Source: Aeromicrobium senzhongii
Lineage (GTDB): Bacteria > Actinomycetota > Actinomycetes > Propionibacteriales > Nocardioidaceae
Assembly (NCBI RefSeq): GCF_014334735.1
Contig: NZ_CP060587.1
Coordinates: forward strand, 2,604,001 to 2,668,000
Direction: 5' to 3'
DNA length: 64,000 nt
Position numbers and translations under genes: made by a program. The notes under the pieces are model-generated. The model was not told the DNA's origin and made no database searches. It saw nothing but the letters and a program-made list of their open reading frames with translations. Shown in pieces: positions 6,870-14,794 of the stretch (its first letter is position 1; each line of letters opens with the position of its first letter).

Positions 6870-9203
6870 ATGACCCTGCCATTCCCCGTGCCCTCCTCCC
6901 GCCCGACCCGCCCGGGTCCCGACGGCCCCGAGCAGACCCCCGCGAAACGGCGGACGGCACGCTCCGACGAGCTGCTCGAAGGCCTGAACGACGCCCAGCG
7001 CACCGCGGTGTCACACACCGGTGGGCCCCTGTTGGTGGTCGCCGGCGCGGGCTCGGGCAAGACCCGGGTGCTGACCCGGCGCATCGCCTGGCTCATCGCC
7101 GCCCGCGGCGCCCACCCGGGCTCCATCTTGGCCATCACCTTCACCAACAAGGCCGCCGCCGAGATGCGCGAGCGCGTCGCCGACCTGGTCGGTGCGCGGG
7201 CCCGGATGATGTGGGTCTCGACGTTCCACTCCGCCTGCGTGCGGATCCTGCGCCGCGAGGCCGACAAGTTCAGCTACACCTCCTCGTTCAGCATCTACGA
7301 CGCCGCCGACACGCGGCGGTTGATGACGCTGGTCGTCAAGGACCTCGACCTGGACCCCAAGAAGGTCAATCCGCGCGCGGTCCTGAACTGGGTGTCGAAC
7401 CACAAGAACGAGCTGGTCGACCACGAGGAGGCCGGCCACCGGGCCACCAACGGCACCGACGAGACGTACGCGCAGTGCTACGCCGAGTACCAGCGGCGCC
7501 TGCGTGCGGCCAACGCGATGGACTTCGACGACCTCATCATGAACACGGTCCACCTGCTGCAGGCCTTCCCCGAGGTCCGCGACACCTACCGCCGCCGGTT
7601 CCGCCACGTCCTCGTCGACGAGTACCAGGACACCAACCACGCCCAGTACACGCTCATCAAGGAGCTGTGCGACCAGGACTCCGACCTCATGGTCGTGGGC
7701 GACTCCGACCAGTCGATCTACGCCTTCCGCGGCGCCACGATCCGCAACATCCTCGAATTCGAGGACGACTTCCCCGACGCCGCCACCGTGCTGCTCGAGC
7801 AGAACTACCGGTCGACCCAGAACATCCTCGCGGCGGCCAACGGCGTCATCGCCCGCAACCCCGGCCGCCAGGACAAGAAACTGTGGTCCGCCGAGGGCGA
7901 CGGCGAGCTGCTGGTCGGCTATGTCGCCGACGACGAGCGTGACGAGGCGCAGTTCGTCGCCGACGAGATCGACCGGCTCGCCGACGAGGGCATCGCGGTC
8001 GCGCGCGACATCGCGGTGTTCTACCGCACCAACGCGCAGAGCCGTGTCTTCGAGGAGGTGTTCATCCGCGTCGGACTGCCCTACCGCGTCGTCGGCGGCG
8101 TGCGCTTCTACGAGCGCAAGGAGGTCAAGGACGCCCTGGCCTACCTGCGGGTGCTGGCCAATCCCCGCGACGCCGTCTCGATGCGCCGCGTGCTCAACGA
8201 GCCCAAGCGCGGCATCGGCGACCGGGCCGAGAACGCGCTCGAGCGTTTCGCGACCCGTCACGACATCAGCTTCTGGGAGGCCATGACCCGCGTCGACGAG
8301 ATCGACGAGCTGGGCACCCGCTCGCGCACCGCGGTCTCGAGCTTCGCCACGACGATGTCCGAACTGATGGACCTGGCCGCCTCCGGCGCGCCGGCCGATG
8401 CCGTGCTCGAGGCGGCCCTGACGAAGTCGGGCTACCTCACGGTGCTGGAGAACAGCACCGATCCGCAGGACGAGACCCGGGTCGAGAACCTGGCCGAGCT
8501 CGTGGCCGTCGCGCGCGAGTTCGTCGCGTCCGCGGCCACCCTCGACGAGGACGAGGAGAGCGACGACGACGTGGTCCTGGCCGCAGGCTCGCTGGACGCG
8601 TTCCTCGAGCGGGTCGCGCTGGTCGCCGACGCCGACTCACTGCCCGACGCCAAGGACGGCGTCGTCACCTTGATGACGCTGCACACCGCCAAGGGCCTGG
8701 AGTTCCCCGTCGTGTTCCTGACCGGCCTCGAGGACGGCGTGTTCCCGCACCTGCGATCGCTCGGCGACCCCGCCGAGCTGCAGGAGGAGCGCCGCCTGGC
8801 GTACGTGGGCATCACCCGCGCGCGTGAGCGCCTCTACCTCACGCGCGCCACGGTGCGATCGGCCTGGGGCGCGCCGTCCTACAACCCGGCGTCGCGCTTC
8901 CTCGACGAGATCCCGCCGACCCTGATCGACTGGAAGCGTGAGGCCAGCGCACCGACGCAGTGGGCGCCGCGCACGCCGTCCGCGTCGTTCAAGTCCTCGG
9001 CCGTCGCGGCCCGCTCGAAGAAGAAGGCCGGCGGCGAGGTCGTGTCCCTGTCCCCCGGCGACCGCGTCACCCACGACAGCTTCGGTCTGGGCACCGTGGT
9101 CACGGTCGAGGGAACCGGGCAGAACACCGTCGCCAGCGTCGACTTCGGCTCGGCCGGGGTCAAGCGGCTGCTGCTGCGCTACGCCCCGCTCGAGAAGCTG
9201 TGA
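6870..9203 (+). CDS. pcrA: ATP-dependent DNA helicase PcrA/UvrD1
   Basis: 777 residues, a superfamily 1A 3'-5' helicase acting in nucleotide excision repair and replication/transcription conflict. Walker A is VVAGAGSGKTRVLTRR (about 57-72) and motif II is VDEYQDTNH (about 249-257). Motif III is MVVGDSDQSIYAFRGA, with the Q-x-x-R block EQNYRS, and the later motifs LMTLHTAKGLEFPVVFLTGL and YVGITRARERLYL are intact. The C-terminal Tudor-like region (GDRVTHDSFGLGTVV to LRYAPLEKL) is the RNA polymerase-binding domain of PcrA/UvrD. Length is normal. The order pcrA - M23 peptidase - sucCD matches mycobacterial Rv0949-Rv0952. Confidence 0.97.
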   Translation: MTLPFPVPSSRPTRPGPDGPEQTPAKRRTARSDELLEGLNDAQRTAVSHTGGPLLVVAGAGSGKTRVLTRRIAWLIAARGAHPGSILAITFTNKAAAEMRERVADLVGARARMMWVSTFHSACVRILRREADKFSYTSSFSIYDAADTRRLMTLVVKDLDLDPKKVNPRAVLNWVSNHKNELVDHEEAGHRATNGTDETYAQCYAEYQRRLRAANAMDFDDLIMNTVHLLQAFPEVRDTYRRRFRHVLVDEYQDTNHAQYTLIKELCDQDSDLMVVGDSDQSIYAFRGATIRNILEFEDDFPDAATVLLEQNYRSTQNILAAANGVIARNPGRQDKKLWSAEGDGELLVGYVADDERDEAQFVADEIDRLADEGIAVARDIAVFYRTNAQSRVFEEVFIRVGLPYRVVGGVRFYERKEVKDALAYLRVLANPRDAVSMRRVLNEPKRGIGDRAENALERFATRHDISFWEAMTRVDEIDELGTRSRTAVSSFATTMSELMDLAASGAPADAVLEAALTKSGYLTVLENSTDPQDETRVENLAELVAVAREFVASAATLDEDEESDDDVVLAAGSLDAFLERVALVADADSLPDAKDGVVTLMTLHTAKGLEFPVVFLTGLEDGVFPHLRSLGDPAELQEERRLAYVGITRARERLYLTRATVRSAWGAPSYNPASRFLDEIPPTLIDWKREASAPTQWAPRTPSASFKSSAVAARSKKKAGGEVVSLSPGDRVTHDSFGLGTVVTVEGTGQNTVASVDFGSAGVKRLLLRYAPLEKL

Positions 9204-9263
9204 GGACGCGGGGCGACGCCCCGCGCCACCGCCGCGCTCACCGCTGAGCACCCCCTCAGACGA

Positions 9264-9308
9264 CGGAGGCCGGACGCTGCGGGCCTCAGCCCACGCATCC
9301 GGCCTCCG
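9264..9308. terminator. Bidirectional hairpin between pcrA and the M23 peptidase gene
   Basis: Perfect 11-bp arms CGGAGGCCGGA (9264-9274) and TCCGGCCTCCG (9298-9308), with an inner hairpin GGGC-CTCA-GCCC. It sits between convergent genes. No T-run, as is common in high-GC actinobacteria. Confidence 0.65.
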
Positions 9309-9326
9309 ATGAGTCCGAAGGGTCCG

Positions 9327-10379
9327 TCAGGGGTTCACGCCGTGCGCGGCGAGCATCGCGGCCGGGTCGGCGGGTCCGCCGCCGCCCGGGTGCACCTCGA
9401 GGTGCAGGTGCGGGCCGGTGACGTTGCCGGTCGAGCCCGTGGCGCCGATGACGTCACCGGGGCCGACCTTCTGGCCGGGCTGGACCTGGATCGAGCTCTG
9501 GTGGCAGTACCAGACCTCGGTGCCGTCGTTGAGCGTGATGACGGTCTTGTTGCCGTAGGCGCCCTCGTAGCCGGTCGACTTCACGGTGCCGGCGGCGATC
9601 GAGACGATCGTCGAGCCGGAGGGGCCGGCGAAGTCCAGGCCGGTGTGACGGCCGCTGCTCCAGTAGCCGCCGCCCTGGCCGAAGCGGGCCGTGATGCGGT
9701 AGCCGACGACCGGGATGACCCACTGGTTGCGGATCTTCTCCTCGGCGCGGGCCTGGACCTGCTGCTCTTCCCTGGCCTTCTGCTCAGCGAGCGCCATGGC
9801 GATCTGCTGGGCCTGCAGGGGCTTCTGCACCGCGAGCTCGCGGTCGTAGTTGCGCGAGACGTCGACCGCGTTGGTCGCGTTGGCGCCGACGTAGTTCTTG
9901 GCCAGAGCGGCATCGGCGCCGGCGAGCAGGCCGGGCGAGGTGACGCTCAGCGAGCCGATCGCGGCGATCGCGACGGCGGCGGCACCGGCCGCGAGGCGGG
10001 TGCGGCTCGAGACGGCGGCGCGGCGGGCCGCGCGGCGGGCGCCGGGGATCCGGCCGGAGGGAAGGGAGCCGACGGCGGGGAACGTGATGGTGTCCTCGAC
10101 GGCGGGGGCGCTGCGCTCGGCACGCGCGGGGGTCGTGGCGGGCTGGTCGACGGCGGCCTTGGCGGGCTTCGGCGCGGCGACGGGAGTCGGGCGCTTCGCC
10201 CGACGGCCGACGGTGTAGGTCTGTGACGTCGACTCGGCACTCACGGCGTTCATCACCATGGTGGAGTCGTGGTCGGTCTCGACGGGACGTACTGCACGGC
10301 GCGATCCAACGCGTCCGGTGTTCTCAGGGGCATCGGGGGTCGACCGACCGCTCTTCCTCGAGCGATCGAGTTCGGACAT
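9327..10379 (-). CDS. M23 (LytM) family peptidoglycan peptidase, membrane-anchored
   Basis: 350 residues. A long basic, disordered cytoplasmic N-terminus (1-128, Pro/Ala/Lys-rich) precedes one membrane helix (about 129-148). A short coiled-coil-like segment (about 178-218, rich in Gln/Glu/Lys) leads to the LytM domain (about 222-345). The zinc-binding motif HxxxD is His245/Asp249 in GRHTGLDFAG, and the HxH is HLHLEVH (His324/His326), so it looks catalytically competent. It cleaves peptide cross-links outside the membrane. Positional equivalent of Rv0950c, between pcrA and sucC. The coiled-coil plus LytM plan is shared with EnvC/NlpD-type regulators, but the catalytic residues are present here. 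Confidence 0.88.
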   Translation of the reverse strand: MSELDRSRKSGRSTPDAPENTGRVGSRRAVRPVETDHDSTMVMNAVSAESTSQTYTVGRRAKRPTPVAAPKPAKAAVDQPATTPARAERSAPAVEDTITFPAVGSLPSGRIPGARRAARRAAVSSRTRLAAGAAAVAIAAIGSLSVTSPGLLAGADAALAKNYVGANATNAVDVSRNYDRELAVQKPLQAQQIAMALAEQKAREEQQVQARAEEKIRNQWVIPVVGYRITARFGQGGGYWSSGRHTGLDFAGPSGSTIVSIAAGTVKSTGYEGAYGNKTVITLNDGTEVWYCHQSSIQVQPGQKVGPGDVIGATGSTGNVTGPHLHLEVHPGGGGPADPAAMLAAHGVNP

Positions 10380-10559
10380 ACGGTTTGCGCCTCCGGGGGG
10401 TCAGGCTGTCGGACTCCGCGAGTCTAGGGGACTCGGAGTCCACGATTCCAACTTTCGACCCGGGTGAACGGCGGTTAACTCCCAGATAGCAGAGGAAAGT
10501 CGATCCCGCATGTCCAGATGACGGGACGGTGTTTCAACTCACGTTTACACAACCCAGCC
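10380..10559 (-). other. 5' region of the M23 peptidase gene with inverted repeats
   Basis: The peptidase gene lies 283 bases from the divergent sucC gene; about 180 of these are assigned to its upstream region. A hairpin at 10412-10440 has arms GACTCC/GGAGTC continuing into AGTC/GACT around a CCCTA loop. Short arms ACTTTC (10451-10456) and GAAAGT (10495-10500) enclose 38 bases. M23 and Rpf genes of actinobacteria often carry c-di-AMP (ydaO) riboswitches, but I do not see that motif's conserved blocks. A structured leader is possible, not shown. Confidence 0.35.
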
Positions 10560-10588
10560 CTGAACGGCGGCCTCACGCCCGGTAGAGT
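10560..10588 (+). promoter_or_regulatory. Candidate promoter for sucCD
   Basis: CTGAAC at 10560-10565 and TAGAGT at 10583-10588 are 17 bases apart, the optimal -35/-10 spacing. This would give a leader of about 70 bases before the sucC GTG at 10663. It is one of the few candidates here with a readable -35. Confidence 0.45.
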
Positions 10589-10662
10589 CGCGAGCGCTTC
10601 GGCGGCGTCGCGTCCACGGCGGCCGCTGAACCACAGCGAATCCCACCATTAAGGACGTCACC

Positions 10663-11826
10663 GTGGATCTGATGGAATATCAGGCGAAGGAGCTCTTCGC
10701 CAAGCACAACGTCGCAACGACCCTCGGCACCGTGGTCACCACGGCCGAAGAGGCCAAGGCCGCTGCCGAGCAGTTGGGCGGCGTCACCGTCATCAAGGCG
10801 CAGGTCAAGGCCGGCGGCCGCGGCAAGGCCGGCGGCGTCAAGATCGCCAAGACCGCCGACGAGGCCTTCGAGCACGCGTCGAACATCCTGGGCATGGAGA
10901 TCAAGGGCCTCACGGTCAACCGCGTGCTGGTCACGCCGGCGACTCCCCCGGTCGAGGAGTACTACTTCTCGTTCCTGCTCGATCGCGCGAACCGCAGCTA
11001 CCTGTGCATCGCGAGCGTCGAGGGTGGTGTCGAGATCGAGGAGGTCGCGAAGACCAACCCCGAGGCCGTGCGCCAGATCCCGATCGACGCCGGCACCGGC
11101 GTCGACGAGGCCAAGGCCCGTGAGATCGTCGCCGACGCGAAGTTCCCGGCCGAGCTGGCCGACCAGGCCGTCGAGATGATCCAGGCCCTGTGGAAGGTCT
11201 TCGTCGAGGAGGACGCGACGCTGGTCGAGGTCAACCCGCTGGCGCGCCTCGAGGGCGACAAGCTGGAGGCCCTCGACGGCAAGGTCTCGCTCGACGAGAA
11301 CGCCGAGTTCCGTCACCCCGAGCACGAGGCGTTCGTCGACAACGACGCCACCGACCCGCTCGAGGTCAAGGCCAAGTCGAAGGGCCTGAACTACGTCAAG
11401 CTCGACGGCGAGGTCGGCATCATCGGCAACGGCGCGGGCCTGGTCATGAGCACGCTCGACGTGGTCGCGTACGCCGGTGAGGCACACGGCGGCGTCAAGC
11501 CCGCCAACTTCCTCGACATCGGCGGCGGCGCCTCGGCGCAGGTCATGGCCGACGGCCTGGACGTCATCTTGAACGATGAGCAGGTCAAGAGCGTGTTCGT
11601 CAACGTCTTCGGTGGCATCACGTCCTGTGACGCGGTCGCCAACGGCATCAAGGGCGCGCTCGAGATCCTCGGCGACGAGGCCACCAAGCCGCTCGTCGTG
11701 CGTCTCGACGGCAACAAGGTCGACGAGGGCCGCGCGATCCTCAACGAACTGAACCACCCGCTGGTCACGCTCGTCGACACCATGGACGGTGCCGCCGACA
11801 AGGCCGCCGAGCTCGCGAACGCGTAA
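10663..11826 (+). CDS. sucC: Succinyl-CoA synthetase (ADP-forming), beta subunit
   Basis: 387 residues. With SucD it converts succinyl-CoA, ADP and phosphate to succinate, CoA and ATP in the TCA cycle. The start GTG gives [17 protein letters not shown], the standard SucC N-terminus. The ATP-grasp region has [13 protein letters not shown], the magnesium/phosphate region [11 protein letters not shown], and the C-terminal domain [13 protein letters not shown] and [16 protein letters not shown] (phosphohistidine-accepting helix). Normal length. sucD starts nine bases downstream; a strong hairpin follows the pair. Confidence 0.97.
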   Translation: MDLMEYQAKELFAKHNVATTLGTVVTTAEEAKAAAEQLGGVTVIKAQVKAGGRGKAGGVKIAKTADEAFEHASNILGMEIKGLTVNRVLVTPATPPVEEYYFSFLLDRANRSYLCIASVEGGVEIEEVAKTNPEAVRQIPIDAGTGVDEAKAREIVADAKFPAELADQAVEMIQALWKVFVEEDATLVEVNPLARLEGDKLEALDGKVSLDENAEFRHPEHEAFVDNDATDPLEVKAKSKGLNYVKLDGEVGIIGNGAGLVMSTLDVVAYAGEAHGGVKPANFLDIGGGASAQVMADGLDVILNDEQVKSVFVNVFGGITSCDAVANGIKGALEILGDEATKPLVVRLDGNKVDEGRAILNELNHPLVTLVDTMDGAADKAAELANA

Positions 11827-11835
11827 GGGACGAAA

Positions 11836-12732
11836 ATGGCGATCTATCTCAACTCTGACTCCAAGGTCATCGTCCAGGGCATCACGGGCGGCGAGGGCAC
11901 CAAGCACACCGCCCTCATGCTCAAGTCCGGCACCAACGTCGTGGGCGGTGTCAACGCGCGCAAGGCCGGCACCACGGTCACGCACGTCGACGCCGACGGC
12001 AACGACGTCGAGCTCCCCGTCTTCGGCTCGGTCGCCGAGGCGATGGAGAAGACCGGCGCCGACGTGTCGGTGGCCTTCGTGCCGCCGGCGTTCACCAAGG
12101 ACGCCGTCATCGAGGCCATCGACGCCGAGATCGGCCTGCTGGTGATCATCACCGAGGGCGTGCCGGTCCAGGACACGGCCGAGTTCTGGGCCTACGCCCA
12201 GGGCAAGAAGACCCGCATCATCGGCCCCAACTGCCCGGGCATCATCAGCCCCGGGCAGGCGCTGGCCGGCATCACGCCGGCCACGATCGCCGGTGCGGGC
12301 CCGATCGGTCTGGTGTCCAAGTCGGGCACCCTGACCTACCAGATGATGTTCGAGCTGCGTGACTTCGGCTTCACCACCGCCATCGGCATCGGCGGCGACC
12401 CGGTCATCGGCACGACGCACATCGATGCGCTCGAGGCGTTCGAGAACGACCCCGACACCAAGGCGATCGTGATGATCGGCGAGATCGGCGGCGACGCCGA
12501 GGAGCGTGCGGCCGAGTACATCAAGGCCCACGTCACCAAGCCGGTCGTCGGCTACGTCGCGGGCTTCACGGCCCCCGAGGGCAAGACGATGGGCCACGCC
12601 GGCGCCATCGTGTCCGGTTCCTCGGGCACCGCCCAGGCGAAGAAGGAGGCCCTCGAGGCCGCCGGGGTCAAGGTCGGCAAGACGCCGTCCGAGACCGCCG
12701 CCCTCATGCGGGAGATCCTGCAGAGCCTCTGA
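11836..12732 (+). CDS. sucD: Succinyl-CoA synthetase, alpha subunit
   Basis: 298 residues. Carries the CoA-binding Rossmann domain ([19 protein letters not shown]) and the active-site His that is transiently phosphorylated ([20 protein letters not shown]). [12 protein letters not shown] and [16 protein letters not shown] are the conserved SucD loops. It overlaps nothing; the gap to sucC is nine bases, with a weak purine-rich site. It forms the enzyme with SucC and ends the operon before the hairpin at 12745-12780. Confidence 0.97.
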   Translation: MAIYLNSDSKVIVQGITGGEGTKHTALMLKSGTNVVGGVNARKAGTTVTHVDADGNDVELPVFGSVAEAMEKTGADVSVAFVPPAFTKDAVIEAIDAEIGLLVIITEGVPVQDTAEFWAYAQGKKTRIIGPNCPGIISPGQALAGITPATIAGAGPIGLVSKSGTLTYQMMFELRDFGFTTAIGIGGDPVIGTTHIDALEAFENDPDTKAIVMIGEIGGDAEERAAEYIKAHVTKPVVGYVAGFTAPEGKTMGHAGAIVSGSSGTAQAKKEALEAAGVKVGKTPSETAALMREILQSL

Positions 12733-12744
12733 CACCCGTCAGCA

Positions 12745-12780
12745 CGAAGCCCCCGCGACCTCACGGTCGCGGGGGCTTCG
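12745..12780 (+). terminator. Strong hairpin downstream of sucCD
   Basis: Perfect 16-bp arms CGAAGCCCCCGCGACC and GGTCGCGGGGGCTTCG around a TCAC loop, 12 bases after the sucD stop. Typical GC-rich actinobacterial terminator without a T-tail. Confidence 0.85.
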
Positions 12781-12802
12781 TCGTTGCAGGGGGCGGGCGG
12801 CC

Positions 12803-12890
12803 GGATTACCACGGGACCATGGGAATCCGTCACCTCCCTAGGGAAGTTTCCCCGGGGAGGCGCTGGTTTACCACGGGACCGTGGTAAACC
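12803..12890. repeat. 88-bp symmetrical array of three palindromes
   Basis: Three palindromes follow each other at 4-base intervals. P1 (12803-12828) is 26 bases with 10 of 12 pairs around a GA centre. The central one (12833-12860) is 28 bases, CCTCCC and GGGAGG outside, GGGAA and TTCCC inside. P3 (12865-12890) is 26 bases with 12 of 12 pairs around GA: GGTTTACCACGG / CCGTGGTAAACC. P1 and P3 are 22/26 identical, and their third/24th bases differ in a compensating way (A-T against T-A). The whole array is symmetric about 12846.5. It lies between the convergent sucD and the sigma-like gene. Function unknown. Confidence 0.85.
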
Positions 12891-12906
12891 GACACCGCAC
12901 GCGCCC

Positions 12907-14721
12907 TCACTGCGGGGCGTAGGCGAGGCGCTCACCGGCGCGCTTGAGCACGGCACGGAACTCGCCGCCGGAGATGGCGAACTTGCCCGCGGGCGGGAAG
13001 AGCACCTGGGTGACGTCCTTGCCGCGGCGCACGATGCCCATCCGGTAGTAGACGACCTTGTTCTTGCCGATCTCCAAGCCGATGCGCCACGACATGCCCG
13101 TGAAGCCCTCGCCCCTGATCTTCTTCGTCTCGTCGATCTTGGCCGGGAGGTCGCTGTCGGGGCAGCGGTCGACCTTCTTGCGGATCCGGTCGTAGAACGC
13201 CTTCGCGGCCCGGTCGTCGGTGAAGCGGCCGACCGTCTGCGTGAGCGCGAACTGCTCGGGCAGCACCGGCGCCTCGGGGATCGCGAACACGCGCGCCTGG
13301 GCCTGCACGACGGACTTGCCGGTGAAGGAGGCGTCGTCGCACAGGGTCGCCGTGGGGTTCTGCTCACCGACCTCGATGGGGGCGCTGGCGCTCCAGACGC
13401 TGTCGACGGTCTTGACCGGCGGCAGGTCGACGACGTCGAGGAACTCGGGGTACTTCCCCACCGGCGGCGGCAGCGCCGACGTGACGGTGAACCGCTCGGT
13501 GCAGTCGCCACCGGAGTCCGCGCACACGCGGCTGATGGACTCGTTCAGCACGCGCGCGAACTCGCGGACGTCGGTGCGCTCGGTGCCCGGCGCCTCGTGC
13601 ACCAGGGTGCTGGTGAGCGAGCCGGACTGCGCCAGGCCCACCGTGATGAACCGGGCCGGCGAGCGGTAGGACTGCAGGCGCAGGATGTCGAAGTCGCCGA
13701 ACGGACGCTCGACGCGATACGCGTCGACGAGGCGAGTGCGCGGGTGCTGGCAGCCGGCGTAGAACGACACGAGCCGGTCGAACGCGGCCTCCGAGGCCGC
13801 CTGCGACCGCGAGACCTCGAGGGCCTGCGCCACGCGTCCGCCGCGCTCGTTGCTGAAGGCCCGCACGAACACCTTGAGCGGGTCTGGGTCGGCGAAGCGC
13901 GAGGTCGGGCAGGTCGCGTACGGCGTCGCGTTCTTCGGGTCGGTGTCGGTGGCGTCGACCTTCCACGTCGTGTCGGGCCGCAGGTGCGCCACCTCGCTGG
14001 CCGACAGCAGGTCGTCGGTGCCGATGTTGTGCGAGTCCAACACGATGTCGCGCGACTCGGCGCCGATCTTCTCGCGGTCGGGCAGTGCCGACTGACGCTC
14101 CATCGCGTCACCCTGGGCCACGAACGCTCCGCCGAAGAGCGTCAGGACGAGGGCGGCCACCACGGCCAGGACGGTGTTGCGACGCGCCCCGCGACTCGCG
14201 GAGCGCCGCACCTCGGGCGCGGTCGGCAGATCCATGCCGGCGGTGACGACCGCGAGGGCACGCATCCGCTCGACGACCTCGTCGAGGCTCGCGCCGAGGC
14301 CCTCCTCGATCCGGCTGAATCCGCGGGACGCCAGCTCCAGCGCCTCCTCGTCACCGACTCCCACCTCGAGCGCCGCCTCGTCGAGGTCGACGTCGGCGAT
14401 CGTCATGAGGCTGATCAGCCGCCGGGACGGCTGGTCGAGGTCGTCGAGTTGCTTGAGCAACGCCCGGTCGGTGTCGTGGGGGCGCTTGCGGCGCAGCGGG
14501 TGCGTGCTGCGGATCAGCGCCGTCCCCTTCCACGCCTCGGCGCGGACGAACGCCGCCGGGTCGGCGGCCGAGACGCGGGCCCACTGGGCCCAGGCGTGCC
14601 GGTAGGCCTCGATCGTGGCGTCGCGAGCGACGTCGCGATCGCCGCACTTGGCGTACGTCGTGACGAGCGTCACGCGCTGCGTCGCCGAATAGAAGGCGTC
14701 GAACTCGTCGACTCGAGTCAT
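12907..14721 (-). CDS. Sigma-70-like N-terminal domain tethered to an extracytoplasmic sensor
   Basis: 604 residues. Residues 1-80 resemble sigma region 2 of SigE-type ECF factors (DEFDAFYSATQRVTLVTTYA, CGDRDVARDATIEAYRHAW, ARVSAADPAAFVRAEAW). Residues about 86-140 resemble region 4 (LLKQLDDLDQPSRRLISLMT and a weak helix-turn-helix). One membrane helix follows (182-203). Residues 204-604 are extracytoplasmic, with paired cysteines (CPTSRF with AGCQHP; CADSGGDC; LCDDAS with DRCPDSD), looking like two PknH-type sensor repeats. Starts at ATG 14721 after GGGAGG. The sigma part is divergent and may have become a signalling or scaffold domain. It stands at the place of Rv0953c/Rv0954. Confidence 0.7.
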   Translation of the reverse strand: MTRVDEFDAFYSATQRVTLVTTYAKCGDRDVARDATIEAYRHAWAQWARVSAADPAAFVRAEAWKGTALIRSTHPLRRKRPHDTDRALLKQLDDLDQPSRRLISLMTIADVDLDEAALEVGVGDEEALELASRGFSRIEEGLGASLDEVVERMRALAVVTAGMDLPTAPEVRRSASRGARRNTVLAVVAALVLTLFGGAFVAQGDAMERQSALPDREKIGAESRDIVLDSHNIGTDDLLSASEVAHLRPDTTWKVDATDTDPKNATPYATCPTSRFADPDPLKVFVRAFSNERGGRVAQALEVSRSQAASEAAFDRLVSFYAGCQHPRTRLVDAYRVERPFGDFDILRLQSYRSPARFITVGLAQSGSLTSTLVHEAPGTERTDVREFARVLNESISRVCADSGGDCTERFTVTSALPPPVGKYPEFLDVVDLPPVKTVDSVWSASAPIEVGEQNPTATLCDDASFTGKSVVQAQARVFAIPEAPVLPEQFALTQTVGRFTDDRAAKAFYDRIRKKVDRCPDSDLPAKIDETKKIRGEGFTGMSWRIGLEIGKNKVVYYRMGIVRRGKDVTQVLFPPAGKFAISGGEFRAVLKRAGERLAYAPQ

Positions 14722-14794
14722 CCGTCCGCCTCCCTTCGATCCGCCCCGGCGTGTGCTGTCAGGATCGTCGCCACAGTACCGGTTGGATGGTGAG

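Noticed and set aside
5774-7942. 722-codon plus-strand frame across the DUF4185 fusion and pcrA start
   Set aside because: Shadow spanning two genes on different strands; low-complexity Arg/Gly/Pro content.
10380-10560. c-di-AMP (ydaO) riboswitch upstream of the M23 peptidase
   Set aside because: Expected from actinobacterial precedent, but the conserved blocks of that riboswitch are not visible on the minus strand.
10573-12735. 720-codon open frame on the minus strand across sucCD
   Set aside because: Shadow of sucC and sucD: no protein-family motif, composition typical of the antisense of GC-rich genes (Gly/Arg/Asp-rich).
12784-14793. 669-codon plus-strand frame opposite the sigma-like gene
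   Set aside because: No recognisable domain, starts inside the palindrome array, and lacks a ribosome-binding site; the opposite frame has a membrane helix, cysteine pairs and sigma-like sequence.
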